Assembly: GCF_003610355.1 (NCBI RefSeq)
Contig: NZ_RAPY01000001.1
Location: 124,001-188,000, forward strand
DNA length: 64,000 bases
Direction of reading: 5' to 3'
Origin: Sphingobacterium detergens
GTDB taxonomy: Bacteria > Bacteroidota > Bacteroidia > Sphingobacteriales > Sphingobacteriaceae
The position numbers and the translations under genes are program-made. Position 1 is the first letter of the stretch; each line of letters begins with the position of its first letter. Positions 17,686 through 25,406 of this stretch are shown piece after piece. The notes under the pieces are model-generated. The model ran no database searches and was not told the origin of the DNA. It saw nothing but the letters and a program-made list of their open reading frames with translations.

Positions 17686-18114
17686 ATGAATATCGACAAA
17701 AAATATTTACATCCCACTTACGAAGCCGGCCGGGATCTTGCGCTAAAAAATATTCAGGGATCAATTGTAAATTTAAATCTGATACGTTTGAAGGAAATTG
17801 CAGATTATTCCGATTTTCCTAAGATTGCACCTGTCAGCAAAATTTCGGGATATGATGCTTTTATGCAATATATACAACTGGCCAAACCATTTGTAGAACA
17901 GGGGGGCGGGGAAATACTTTTCATCGGGAAAGGGGACCACTTTTTGATTGGTCCTCAGGACGAACAATGGCATATATGCATGCTGATCAGGCAAAAAAGC
18001 GTATCGGACTTTTTCGCATTTGAGCAAAATCCGGGTTATATGCAAATTGTAGGACATCGTTCCGCCGCTATCTTGGATTCAAGACTTTTACCTTTGGAAA
18101 TTGCATTACTGTAA
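17686..18114 (+). CDS. DUF1330-like dimeric alpha/beta-barrel protein
   Basis: The product is 142 residues. The second half, EQWHICMLIRQKSVSDFFAF and EQNPGYMQIVGHRSAAILDSR, follows the DUF1330 pattern: a strand, a helix with Phe or Trp, a PGY/PEY motif, an Arg-x-Ala-Ala and a closing D-S-R-L. The first half (ISGYDAFMQYIQLAKPFVEQGGGEILFIG) also fits, with the Gly-rich turn before a strand. Such proteins adopt the ferredoxin-like barrel used by small monooxygenases and isomerases; no reaction is known. It lies between MarR and the hydrolase in one operon, so it may act on the same compound. The first 40 residues are extra compared with most DUF1330 proteins. Confidence 0.7.
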   Translation: MNIDKKYLHPTYEAGRDLALKNIQGSIVNLNLIRLKEIADYSDFPKIAPVSKISGYDAFMQYIQLAKPFVEQGGGEILFIGKGDHFLIGPQDEQWHICMLIRQKSVSDFFAFEQNPGYMQIVGHRSAAILDSRLLPLEIALL

Positions 18115-18121
18115 ATTATTT

Positions 18122-19012
18122 ATGGGATATATTGAGCTGAAAAATGCCGCCATCTATTATGAAATATATGGCGAAAAAAATAGAGAAACTATTGTGCTGG
18201 TCAGTGGATTAAATACCCAAATGACACGTTGGGAACTTTCATTTTGTAATCAACTTGTAGAAGAAGGATTTCGTGTGATTTGCTTTGATAACAGAGACTG
18301 TGGAAAAAGTACTTTTACTACCGATGGAAGCAACGATATCCATAGCTTTTCTCTGAATGATTTTTTACAGCATCCCGAAAAACATACTGCTCCTTATTCC
18401 TTAATGGATATGGCCGATGACATCGGAGATCTACTACATTCACTGGGCATTCAACGTGCACATATTGTCGGGCGATCAATGGGGGGAATCATAGCACAGC
18501 TATTTGCATATAAATACCCCGCATTGACCAAGACGTTGATTTTATTAATGTCCTCATCCTTTAATCCTGCTCTCCCGAAGGCAGATGATGCTTTGATAAG
18601 AAAAATGACAAGCTCAACCACAAGTTTTAAAGATAATAAACCAACTTTCATAAAGGAAAAAATCGACTTTATGAAAGCTATCTATGGAAACCAATTTAGT
18701 TTTAATGAAGAAAAGGAGTGTGCGCTAATTATCGAGGACGAGTGCCGAAAGTCATCTCTGATAAAACCTTTTCGTCAGATCATTGCCCTTGTAAGCTATA
18801 AATACGACCCAGATGTCCTACATAGTCTCCATGTGCCGACATTGGTGATACACGGCGATCAAGATCCGCTATTTCGTACGGAACATGCGGTTGATTTAAG
18901 AAATAATATTCCTAACTGCGAGTTGATCCTAAAAAATGGAATGGGACACGCTATACCAGAGGCATTGTTTCCGTCATTGATAGAGGATATTTCAGCTTTT
19001 ATCACTAAATAA
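18122..19012 (+). CDS. alpha/beta hydrolase
   Basis: The product is 296 residues from the ATG at 18122. It is a typical alpha/beta-hydrolase: oxyanion-hole region VLVSGLNTQMTRWE, the DNRDCGKS turn, nucleophile elbow G-R-S-M-G-G, Asp in HGDQDPLF and His in GMGHAIPE. All three triad residues are present. The length and the motif VICFDNRDCGKST resemble the family of esterases and aclacinomycin methylesterase-like enzymes. It is the last gene of the MarR operon. It probably hydrolyses an ester or amide sensed by the regulator; the substrate is unknown. Confidence 0.92.
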   Translation: MGYIELKNAAIYYEIYGEKNRETIVLVSGLNTQMTRWELSFCNQLVEEGFRVICFDNRDCGKSTFTTDGSNDIHSFSLNDFLQHPEKHTAPYSLMDMADDIGDLLHSLGIQRAHIVGRSMGGIIAQLFAYKYPALTKTLILLMSSSFNPALPKADDALIRKMTSSTTSFKDNKPTFIKEKIDFMKAIYGNQFSFNEEKECALIIEDECRKSSLIKPFRQIIALVSYKYDPDVLHSLHVPTLVIHGDQDPLFRTEHAVDLRNNIPNCELILKNGMGHAIPEALFPSLIEDISAFITK

Positions 19013-19063
19013 TTCAATAACAGTAAAGAATTGACCTCTTCCCACAAAATGGGAGTATTATCC

Positions 19064-19082
19064 TACTTTTCGGTATTTCCCC
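19064..19082 (+). promoter_or_regulatory. box resembling the start of the 102-bp leader family
   Basis: TACTTTTCGGTATTTCCCC matches the first part of the 102-bp leaders found at 28265, 31940 and 45844 at 17 of 18 positions from ACTTTT onward. The rest of the leader, including the -7 box, is absent. It lies 104 bp before the next start codon, the same spacing as in the leaders. It may be an isolated binding site for the same regulator or chance. Confidence 0.35.
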
Positions 19083-19167
19083 TGTTATTATCGAACGGAA
19101 TACTGGGCAATATTGTAACTTTAACCGTAGGGATTGAAGATGTAATGCCTTTAAAATACAAGTTGCT

Positions 19168-19476
19168 TTGATAAAAAATATACATCATCAAATATTGGAG
19201 AATTATTTTAAAAGGGCGATCGATTCCTATCACAGCTGTATCGAACTAGAAGAGAATTCTTGTTTATTTAATGAAATAGCTAAATCTGCTAGTGATGTCC
19301 AACTTGAAAGGGATTCGATAAAATTTTTATATAACGATATGCGTAGTGAGAACTATGTCATCGAAATCCGGTTGAATCTGTTGTCAAAAGAGTCAAATGT
19401 CGGCTATTATGCATTGATCCTAAATGAAGAAAATCAGGAATTGGACGATTACTTAGTTTTCAATCAATTTTTATAA
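19168..19476 (+). CDS. small hypothetical protein
   Basis: A 102-residue reading frame begins at a TTG; no ATG is available before residue 60, so the start is uncertain. The content (helical first half, then YVIEIRLNLLSKES and VGYYALILNEENQELDDYLVF strands) looks like a real small cytoplasmic protein with an alpha/beta pattern. No family is recognised. It ends 6 bp inside the convergent acetyltransferase gene. Confidence 0.5.
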   Translation: MIKNIHHQILENYFKRAIDSYHSCIELEENSCLFNEIAKSASDVQLERDSIKFLYNDMRSENYVIEIRLNLLSKESNVGYYALILNEENQELDDYLVFNQFL

Positions 19477-19971
19477 TGTTAACATATAACTTTCGGATAC
19501 TTTTTCAAAACCATACTTACTGAAAAAATGATGCGCACCATGATTATTGACGCCACTTTCCAGCATGATAAAACTAACATTCCAGTTTTTGGATTCCTGT
19601 ATTACGCCTTCCAACAGTTTGCTTCCAAGAGACTGGCCTCTGACAGATCCATCCAAAAGCATGTCCTCTAACACCGCATATTTTTTAAAAGGGCTGCTGA
19701 TCACAGTAAGAACAAGCATGCCCACAATTTTTCTAAGCTCGTTTTCTACAATCAGAATCTTAAGTTGGGAAGTCCCGCTATAATCATAATCGTTCATAAG
19801 CTGTTCTGTAAATACAGCTCTGAGATCAGGGTTCCAATGCTTAGAATCGATGGCTCTGCCATACATGATTTCACTGTGTGAGATATAAGAATCTGTTTTG
19901 TGGGCGATAAAGAAATCTACAAGTTCTTCAACACGTGTTTTATCCGTCAGCCATTTCGTTGTATAAGTCAT
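19471..19971 (-). CDS. GNAT-family N-acetyltransferase
   Basis: The product is 166 residues. The acetyl-CoA binding motif A is visible as LEDMLLDGSVRGQSLGSKLL (the R-x-x-x-x-G/S loop is RGQSLG), followed by motif B: FIMLESGVNNHGAHHFFSKYGFEKV, with the typical A-x-x-F-Y/F-x-x-x-G-F. These enzymes transfer an acetyl group from acetyl-CoA to an amine. The substrate is not evident. It is convergent with the small gene at 19168 and 7 bp downstream of a lipoprotein gene on the same strand, so both may share a transcript. Confidence 0.88.
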   Translation of the reverse strand: MTYTTKWLTDKTRVEELVDFFIAHKTDSYISHSEIMYGRAIDSKHWNPDLRAVFTEQLMNDYDYSGTSQLKILIVENELRKIVGMLVLTVISSPFKKYAVLEDMLLDGSVRGQSLGSKLLEGVIQESKNWNVSFIMLESGVNNHGAHHFFSKYGFEKVSESYMLTL

Positions 19972-19978
19972 GAATGTA

Positions 19979-20572
19979 TTATTTTAAATTTTTTAATTCT
20001 TCCAGAAGTTTGTTTTGTTTATTAATGAAATGATCCAGACTATCTTTTTGTAAAGGATGTGCATGTTGGTATTTTTCAATTTCAGGGAGCGTTTTTCTGA
20101 TTTTAAAAGCGGTATAGAGGCTTGTCAAGGTCTCACTATTTTTGTTGATCAGATCCATCCGTTCCTTGATATTTTTTACTTTAAGATCGTACTGGTCAGA
20201 ACTGGCTGTAATTTCCTTTTCTACCTGTTGCCTGACTAATGAATCTGTGATAGATTTTGTCTGCTGATGAGCATCCTGATAATATGAGGTAGAGGTGTTA
20301 AGTATATTTCTATAGACGGCCAAAGTTTTTTCGGTTTCCTCGAAGGTGTCTACTATTTTGGTATTGAGCGCCGTCAGATTTTTATCATTTTTAATCAATT
20401 TAAAATAGATACTGTTTACAGTTACTTCGTCGCCCCGATAACTTTTTAGGGAACCGGAAACTAAAGAGCCTGCATTATCTATTACGTTGTCTGCAGGGGA
20501 ATCATCAGCTTTATTTTCTCTGCAGGAGAGAATAGATAATGCCATGACAGAAGCAAAAAATATTTTTTTCAT
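19979..20572 (-). CDS. hypothetical coiled-coil lipoprotein
   Basis: The product is 197 residues with a lipoprotein signal ending LSILSC (Cys17). The mature part is almost wholly helical and charged, with long heptad-like runs (VDTFEETEKTLAVYRNIL, EKEITASSDQYDLKVKNI, HFINKQNKLLEELKNLK) that predict coiled coil. No family is recognised. It lies upstream of the GNAT gene on the same strand and shares a 378-bp divergent promoter region with the DUF3472 gene. Confidence 0.75.
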   Translation of the reverse strand: MKKIFFASVMALSILSCRENKADDSPADNVIDNAGSLVSGSLKSYRGDEVTVNSIYFKLIKNDKNLTALNTKIVDTFEETEKTLAVYRNILNTSTSYYQDAHQQTKSITDSLVRQQVEKEITASSDQYDLKVKNIKERMDLINKNSETLTSLYTAFKIRKTLPEIEKYQHAHPLQKDSLDHFINKQNKLLEELKNLK

Positions 20573-20950
20573 ACGCTATTTTTAGTGGTTTACAATTCAT
20601 CATATCCCATTGACTAAAATTAATCATTTCAATTCTATCACTGGCGATTAAAAGATATAATTTTATTTACTTATCGCATTTTGCGAGCGGTTGATGTGGT
20701 AGAGAAATTTATTAAACTAACTTGCTGTAATTTTATCCTTGATCGGATCTTTGGACACTTTACGTTGGATAAACATTCCGTGATGCAATCCGAACCCGAT
20801 TTAAAGATTCATTCTGTTACACATAAGATTATGCAATCGATTTCGTTTAGGTGAAGTTTTATAATCTCAGATTTTATAAATAATTTATTGTAATGACGCT
20901 TTTTTAACAGCAGTCAGACTTGTTAACTAATTTTAATAAAACTTGTAATT
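20573..20950. other. 378-bp divergent intergenic region
   Basis: This AT-rich spacer must hold promoters for the minus-strand lipoprotein gene and the plus-strand DUF3472 gene. A small hairpin CGCATTTTGCG is visible near 20676. I see no clear TAnnTTTG box and no coding stretch. Confidence 0.4.
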
Positions 20951-22165
20951 ATGATAAAAGCCTCACAATGTGCGATCTTATTGAGTGTTCTATTAAGCAG
21001 TTCTTGTTCTAAAAGTACCAGACCCGATTTAAAACTGAAACAATACAACAGCCAAACACAAAGCGACAAAGACTTGCCCAATTTGAACCTGTCGGGAAGT
21101 AATGCTGCACCCTCGCAACACCTAGTTTATAGGTTTAAGAATGACGCTGTCTTGAAGATGCATAAGATTAAAATTACCAATACCGCCAAGACCGAATACT
21201 TTTCCGTACACAATTATCAGGGGGGCTATGCTGGATTGCAAGATACACCCGATCAGAATACACCCACACCTTATACCTTGATTGCATCTTTGTGGGATCT
21301 CAATACCAGTGCTGCGAACTATGCTTTTTATTCTTACAAGGCACCGACAACAGTGGCAAGTCGCTTTGGCGGAGAAGGGGATGGACAGAAAACCGTCAAC
21401 CCTTACGGCTGGGAATTAAACACCTGGTATAACGTGGTTCTGCGTTCGTGGAAGGAGAATGGAAAAATTTACATTGCTAACTTTATCCGTAATGAAGCGA
21501 CAGGGAAGTGGTTTCATACGTCAACGATTGGACGACAAGCAGAATCCGGATTTTTGGGTGTTGGCAATGGCGCGTTTCTTGAAAACTGGGTAGGAGATAA
21601 TCCTTCATGGGATGGTAGATTTCATCGCAAAGCATTCTTTAAAGATTGTTGGAACTTAGGTGTAGACAACGTTTGGGAGAAATCTACGAGTCGGTATTTT
21701 TCAGCGAATGACAATGACGCCGGTCGTAATGGTTATTTCGATCGCGCCTTTAATGCCGGATATGATGCGACAGAAAATGCACATTTTATGGAGCATGGTG
21801 GTTCCGTAACACCAGATGCCGCTTTTGGGACAGGACGTACTTTAGATTTGCCGGAGCAAGCTAATCAGGGGACCGTTCCAACGCTAACGGCACTTAACAG
21901 CAGCAATGAATCCGCAAAATATCAAAGTAATAAAGTCATTGTATCCTGGGCGGTTAGTGATACCGGTTCGCCACAGCTAAGTTATAAAATTGAACTACTC
22001 GATCCTAATGGGGTGGTACTTGCAAATAAAGAATTGATTAGGCCAGAGAAACGTGCCGATACGTTGAATAATACCTTAGCCACAGGTAACTACAATGTTC
22101 GTCTGACCATTACAGACATTTTCAATAAGCAATCCACTGCGAAAACAGTTCGCGTGCTGAAATAG
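20951..22165 (+). CDS. DUF3472-domain lipoprotein
   Basis: The product is 404 residues with a lipoprotein signal ending LLSSSC (Cys19). Residues about 55-290 match the DUF3472 pattern: AFYSYKAPTTVASRFGGEGDGQ, NPYGWELNTWYNVVLRSWKE, then an aromatic-rich FIRNEATGKWFHTSTIGR region. This is a beta-sandwich typical of carbohydrate-associated surface proteins. The last 100 residues (VPTLTALNSSNESAKYQ to the end) look like an Ig-like fold. A second DUF3472 protein lies at 44366-45742. The gene stands alone with its own terminator; the role is probably surface binding, but no ligand is known. Confidence 0.8.
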   Translation: MIKASQCAILLSVLLSSSCSKSTRPDLKLKQYNSQTQSDKDLPNLNLSGSNAAPSQHLVYRFKNDAVLKMHKIKITNTAKTEYFSVHNYQGGYAGLQDTPDQNTPTPYTLIASLWDLNTSAANYAFYSYKAPTTVASRFGGEGDGQKTVNPYGWELNTWYNVVLRSWKENGKIYIANFIRNEATGKWFHTSTIGRQAESGFLGVGNGAFLENWVGDNPSWDGRFHRKAFFKDCWNLGVDNVWEKSTSRYFSANDNDAGRNGYFDRAFNAGYDATENAHFMEHGGSVTPDAAFGTGRTLDLPEQANQGTVPTLTALNSSNESAKYQSNKVIVSWAVSDTGSPQLSYKIELLDPNGVVLANKELIRPEKRADTLNNTLATGNYNVRLTITDIFNKQSTAKTVRVLK

Positions 22166-22183
22166 TGCAACTTGCTAAAAGCA

Positions 22184-22213
22184 GAAAAGCTGTAGGATCC
22201 TACGGCTTTTTTT
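22184..22213 (+). terminator. rho-independent terminator of the DUF3472 gene
   Basis: GCTGTAG and CTACGGC pair (one G-T pair) around GATC, flanked by AAAA and a run of seven T. It lies 19 bp after the stop codon. Confidence 0.9.
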
Positions 22214-22248
22214 ATGCTAAATGCTAATAGATATGGCATAAATATATC

Positions 22249-22719
22249 TTATTTAATAAGAAGTTTTAAGTAGTTTAATATTATTCCACTGTGCTCGGCT
22301 TCGTGAAAGTTAGCAGCTTGAAGTGCTTGAATGTGATTATTTATAAAGATACCAATCGGTAAGCTAAAGGGTTGGTATTTAACAAATATGCCTGATTCTA
22401 GATCTTTACTAAGTTGATTTACGGTATAAAGTAATAAATGTTTTATTTCATCAACGTCTGGAATATTTTTCCAAGTATGTGGGGAAGTTCCAATTTTGAA
22501 CGCTTCCATAAACTCCTGTGATATGTACATGGGTAATCCACTACGCATATACATATGCCTCTGTTGAGATGTGATACAGTGACCAATTTGCCAAATTATA
22601 TTATTGTTAAAGTTTTCTGGAATTTTAAATAATATTTTGTTATCAACTGTTTCTATTAATTGTAATAGCCTAGTTCTGCTAGCTTTTAAAATTTCAAATT
22701 CAAATAATTCCTTAGTCAT
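22249..22719 (-). CDS. DinB-fold (DUF664/YfiT-like) protein
   Basis: The product is 156 residues, the usual length for this four-helix-bundle family. The three metal-binding His are visible: one in IWQIGHCITSQQRH and two in the C-terminal helix NFHEAEHSGIIL. The helix starting FEILKASRTRLLQLIETV is typical of the N-terminus. Members include thiol transferases and many damage- or stress-linked proteins; no reaction can be assigned. It is unrelated to the polymerase also named DinB. It is convergent with the DUF3472 gene and divergent from the leader copy at 22798. Confidence 0.88.
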   Translation of the reverse strand: MTKELFEFEILKASRTRLLQLIETVDNKILFKIPENFNNNIIWQIGHCITSQQRHMYMRSGLPMYISQEFMEAFKIGTSPHTWKNIPDVDEIKHLLLYTVNQLSKDLESGIFVKYQPFSLPIGIFINNHIQALQAANFHEAEHSGIILNYLKLLIK

Positions 22720-22797
22720 ATTACTGATTTATAACAAATATAAAGAAAGCAGAATGCTTTTTTTATTAAAAATAAGGTTCCTAACTGCGGCGTACCA

Positions 22798-22913
22798 TAC
22801 TTTTCGGTATCTCCCGCATACGGCTCACATATAGCTTGTTTTTCTCAGATAATCACAACCATAGCTATACTTTTGCTTTATACATAAAAACAAGAGAATA
22901 GGGCAGATCAATA
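22798..22913 (+). promoter_or_regulatory. 102-bp leader copy A, orphan, start codon destroyed
   Basis: This is the same module as at 28265, 31940 and 45844: ACTTTTCGGTATCTCCC, CAGATA, a 16-bp spacer and TACTTTTG (22868-22875). At the place of the conserved start codon (22900) the sequence reads AGG GCA GAT CAA TAA instead of ATG GCA AAT CAA TTT, so the gene has been lost. The hairpin arm carries one mismatch. The next gene starts 268 bp further on and has its own -7 box. Confidence 0.8.
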
Positions 22914-23006
22914 AATTCCCAGAATGTGAGTCAGGGGAGGTCATCTGTTTCGATTAGCGGTCAAATAGGAGTAATAATTTTTATTTTAAAAGATAAATAA
23001 AAGGTC

Positions 23007-23054
23007 TATATTTGGTTGTGAAGACAGGTTCAAACTAACTGTATATTAACCTGT
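23007..23054 (+). promoter_or_regulatory. -7 box and inverted repeat upstream of serine hydrolase gene
   Basis: TATATTTG at 23007-23014 fits TAnnTTTG. Directly downstream, ACAGGTT (23024-23030) and AACCTGT (23048-23054) form an inverted repeat that could be an operator. The implied leader is about 160 bp. Confidence 0.45.
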
Positions 23055-23180
23055 CGCCATGTCATATGTCTGAATTATCCATGGAGACCTATTTAAGTAA
23101 TATATAGCAGGACTGAGCATGAAAAATCCAGACATTATATTAATTCATTATCGCTTTACAGGTAGTATTCAAAAGAACAG

Positions 23181-24290
23181 ATGAGAAAAGTATTATTATT
23201 AAATACACTGTGGATTCCATTGATAGGGTCAGCCCAATTACAGGTAGTTTTTAAAAATAAAGTAGACTCGATTTACGAAAGAAATAAGGATGCCATCGGA
23301 ATTATTGTACATGTCGAAGCACCGAAGCAAAATATTTCTTGGAGCTATGCAACTGGAATCGCAGATAGCAAAACAAATAAGCCGCTAAATAACCAACAAC
23401 CTGTTCTGATAGCGAGCAATACCAAGCCTTATGTCGCTGCAGCAATACTGAGATTGGTCGAAAAAGGCAGCTTATCCATCGATCAGCCGATCAAAAATTT
23501 ATTATCGGAGAGAACGCGTCAATTATTTGAAAAAGATGGGTATCATCTGGACGCAATTACGATAAAGCATTTATTGTCTCATACATCTGGAATTCAGGAT
23601 TATGTGGACGAAGATTATTTTGAATTCGTAAATCAGCATCCGACATACAAATGGAAAAAAGAGGAGCAAATCGAGAGATCGATTGAAATTGGAGATCCTG
23701 AGCCTGTAGGTGAAAAATTTAGTTACGGAGATATAAATTACTTACTCCTAACCGAAATTATTGAGCAAAAAACACATCAGCCATTTTATGCAGCTATTCG
23801 GGATTTATTGAAATACAAAGAACTCAATCTAACCAAAACCTGGTTTATTGATTTGGAAAATTATCCTGCCAACACCCTAGCACTTGCTCATCAATATGCA
23901 AGTGAGTATAAATGGGATTCGTACGCTATTAATCCTTCCTGGGATTTGTATGGTGGTGGTGGAATTGCCGCGACGGCCAAAGAATCAGCTCTGTTTTTCC
24001 AATATCTATTTGATGGAAAAATCATTCAGGACAAACAGATCCTGGAAGCTATGCATACCTACGTTTTGCCTTCAGATCAATCCAAATACTGTTTGGGACT
24101 TTATCACTTTGATATGGGATTCAATGCTTACTACCATGGCGGTTGGTGGGGGACTGATGTTATTTATTCTCCGGAATCTGATGCTACAATTACGGTTTTT
24201 ACGTTACAAAAAAACTTTCAACATATCATTAATCCCGTTATCGGAAAGGAATTTCAAAAGTTATTGATTAATAAAGCAGAGACAGAATAA
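23181..24290 (+). CDS. exported serine hydrolase, class C beta-lactamase/DD-peptidase family
   Basis: The product is 369 residues with a Sec signal (LLLNTLWIPLIGSAQ). The family motifs are present: S-N-T-K at residues 79-82 (nucleophile Ser79 and Lys82), Y-G-D in FSYGDINY in place of the canonical Y-x-N, and H-G-G in YHGGWWGTD. Supporting motifs are IKHLLSHTSGIQDY and WDLYGGGGIAATAKESA. It should be a periplasmic penicillin-recognising or esterase-type enzyme; class C-like members of Bacteroidota often are peptidases or esterases, so beta-lactam resistance should not be assumed. Asp instead of Asn in the second motif occurs in related proteins. Confidence 0.9.
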   Translation: MRKVLLLNTLWIPLIGSAQLQVVFKNKVDSIYERNKDAIGIIVHVEAPKQNISWSYATGIADSKTNKPLNNQQPVLIASNTKPYVAAAILRLVEKGSLSIDQPIKNLLSERTRQLFEKDGYHLDAITIKHLLSHTSGIQDYVDEDYFEFVNQHPTYKWKKEEQIERSIEIGDPEPVGEKFSYGDINYLLLTEIIEQKTHQPFYAAIRDLLKYKELNLTKTWFIDLENYPANTLALAHQYASEYKWDSYAINPSWDLYGGGGIAATAKESALFFQYLFDGKIIQDKQILEAMHTYVLPSDQSKYCLGLYHFDMGFNAYYHGGWWGTDVIYSPESDATITVFTLQKNFQHIINPVIGKEFQKLLINKAETE

Positions 24291-24323
24291 TTTTTTTTCC
24301 TGCCTAATACTTATACGGTTACA

Positions 24324-24425
24324 AACTTTTCGGTAGCTCTCGGATACCACTTACAAACACGATGTTTTCATCAGATAACCTCCGTGGCAACCATACTTTT
24401 GCTATACACATAAAAACACAGGAAT
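24324..24425 (+). promoter_or_regulatory. 102-bp leader copy B, re-used by a lipoprotein gene
   Basis: Exactly 102 bp from the module's first base to an ATG (24426), with CAGATA, a 16-bp spacer and TACTTTTG (24394-24401), all as in the intact copies. The upstream hairpin is degraded (CGGTAGCTCTCGGATACCA). It now precedes a 13-codon remnant and a lipoprotein gene. Confidence 0.82.
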
Positions 24426-24467
24426 ATGGCAAATCAATGTATATATTTGAGTACTAAAAAGGTTTAA
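24426..24467 (+). pseudogene. 13-codon remnant of a beta-helix-family gene (possible leader peptide)
   Basis: The frame reads M-A-N-Q-C-I-Y-L-S-T-K-K-V and stops. The first four codons, at nucleotide level ATGGCAAATCAAT, are identical to the beginning of the three large beta-helix genes; after that the sequence diverges. The stop is followed after 2 bp by the ATG of the lipoprotein gene at 24470, so if translated it could couple translation of that gene. Confidence 0.6.
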
Positions 24468-24469
24468 AG

Positions 24470-25075
24470 ATGATAAAATCAATGAGAACACAAATTATTA
24501 CCATCGGAATTATAATAATAATGATTTTAAATTTGTTTGGCTGTTCTGAACGTACTAAACAAAACAATAATAAGCCATCAATCCAGAATACACTAACCGA
24601 GCAAATTATTGATACGACTTCAGATGATTTGTTATTAGACGTCGTTTATGATAATCTCTATCGTAAGTTATCGGCAACACATGATAAAGAATATGAAATT
24701 GTCTTGTCTTGGAACAAATCTAGGCAAGCAATATATATGATCAGCCAATTACAAACAGAAGTAAATAATGGAGGTTATAATCAATTTTATTTCAATTCAA
24801 GCGGTCAATTTGCTGCCGCACTGCCAGAAGCGTTGAAATTGGTCGGCGCTACTAAATTTGCTGACCTGACCGAGCGAGCAAACCGCACGTTTGAAAAAGA
24901 GAAATCGAAAATAACTAAAGATCAGGATGGCACGGTAGAAGGTTTCAGTAAATCCTACGAAAACAATCCGTTGAACAAATTTGACGAGGAATTCTACAAA
25001 CTTAATGAAACCAAAAACTTACAAAAAATTCAGGTTGACTACATCCGAAAGAACAAGAAAGAGTTTACTGATTAA
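24470..25075 (+). CDS. DUF4375 (DMP19-like) lipoprotein
   Basis: The product is 201 residues with a lipoprotein signal ending LNLFGC (Cys25). The mature part contains the DUF4375 core: QLQTEVNNGGYNQFYFNSSGQ, then AAALPEALKLVGATKFADL and a helical end with FDEEFYKLNE. DMP19-type proteins of this family have been described as DNA-mimicking regulators, but lipidated members such as this one are outside the cytoplasm and their role is unknown. The gene appears to be expressed from leader copy B, a promoter that elsewhere in the window drives beta-helix genes. An ATG at 24482 is an alternative start. Confidence 0.8.
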   Translation: MIKSMRTQIITIGIIIIMILNLFGCSERTKQNNNKPSIQNTLTEQIIDTTSDDLLLDVVYDNLYRKLSATHDKEYEIVLSWNKSRQAIYMISQLQTEVNNGGYNQFYFNSSGQFAAALPEALKLVGATKFADLTERANRTFEKEKSKITKDQDGTVEGFSKSYENNPLNKFDEEFYKLNETKNLQKIQVDYIRKNKKEFTD

Positions 25076-25406
25076 ATCCTAAGTTAGCCCCATGCTGTAC
25101 AATCCCTTTGAACAAGTCACCAAAAGTTGTTTCCTGAGCGGTCTATCTTTAAACTATTTTACCTCCATATACTGCTAAAAGACAACAATTATAGCGAAGA
25201 TCTGAAAGATGAAGCAAGTTTAGTTGAATAAGCATTTGCTATATTCCCAAATAACATACAAATGGATGAAAGACTATATGATCGTATTCATCGTAGACAT
25301 TGTTTTAACAGAAATATAAAATAATATTATTTTTGCTAAAAATATTAGCATAGCTGTATTTGTTTACTTATATTTGTATTGTTAACCAATTTAAAAACAA
25401 TATATT
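25076..25406. other. 331-bp intergenic region before the Rpn nuclease gene
   Basis: The region is AT-rich. It has an inverted repeat TGCTAA/TTAGCA (25334-25350) and a TATATTTG -7-like box at 25369-25376, 31 bp before the Rpn start, which is a reasonable promoter. A 20-codon open stretch at 25263-25325 is too short to call. Confidence 0.45.

Noticed and set aside
23181..24290. Calling the serine hydrolase an antibiotic-resistance beta-lactamase.
   Set aside because: The class C motifs are shared with DD-peptidases and esterases and the second motif is Y-G-D rather than Y-x-N; resistance cannot be inferred.
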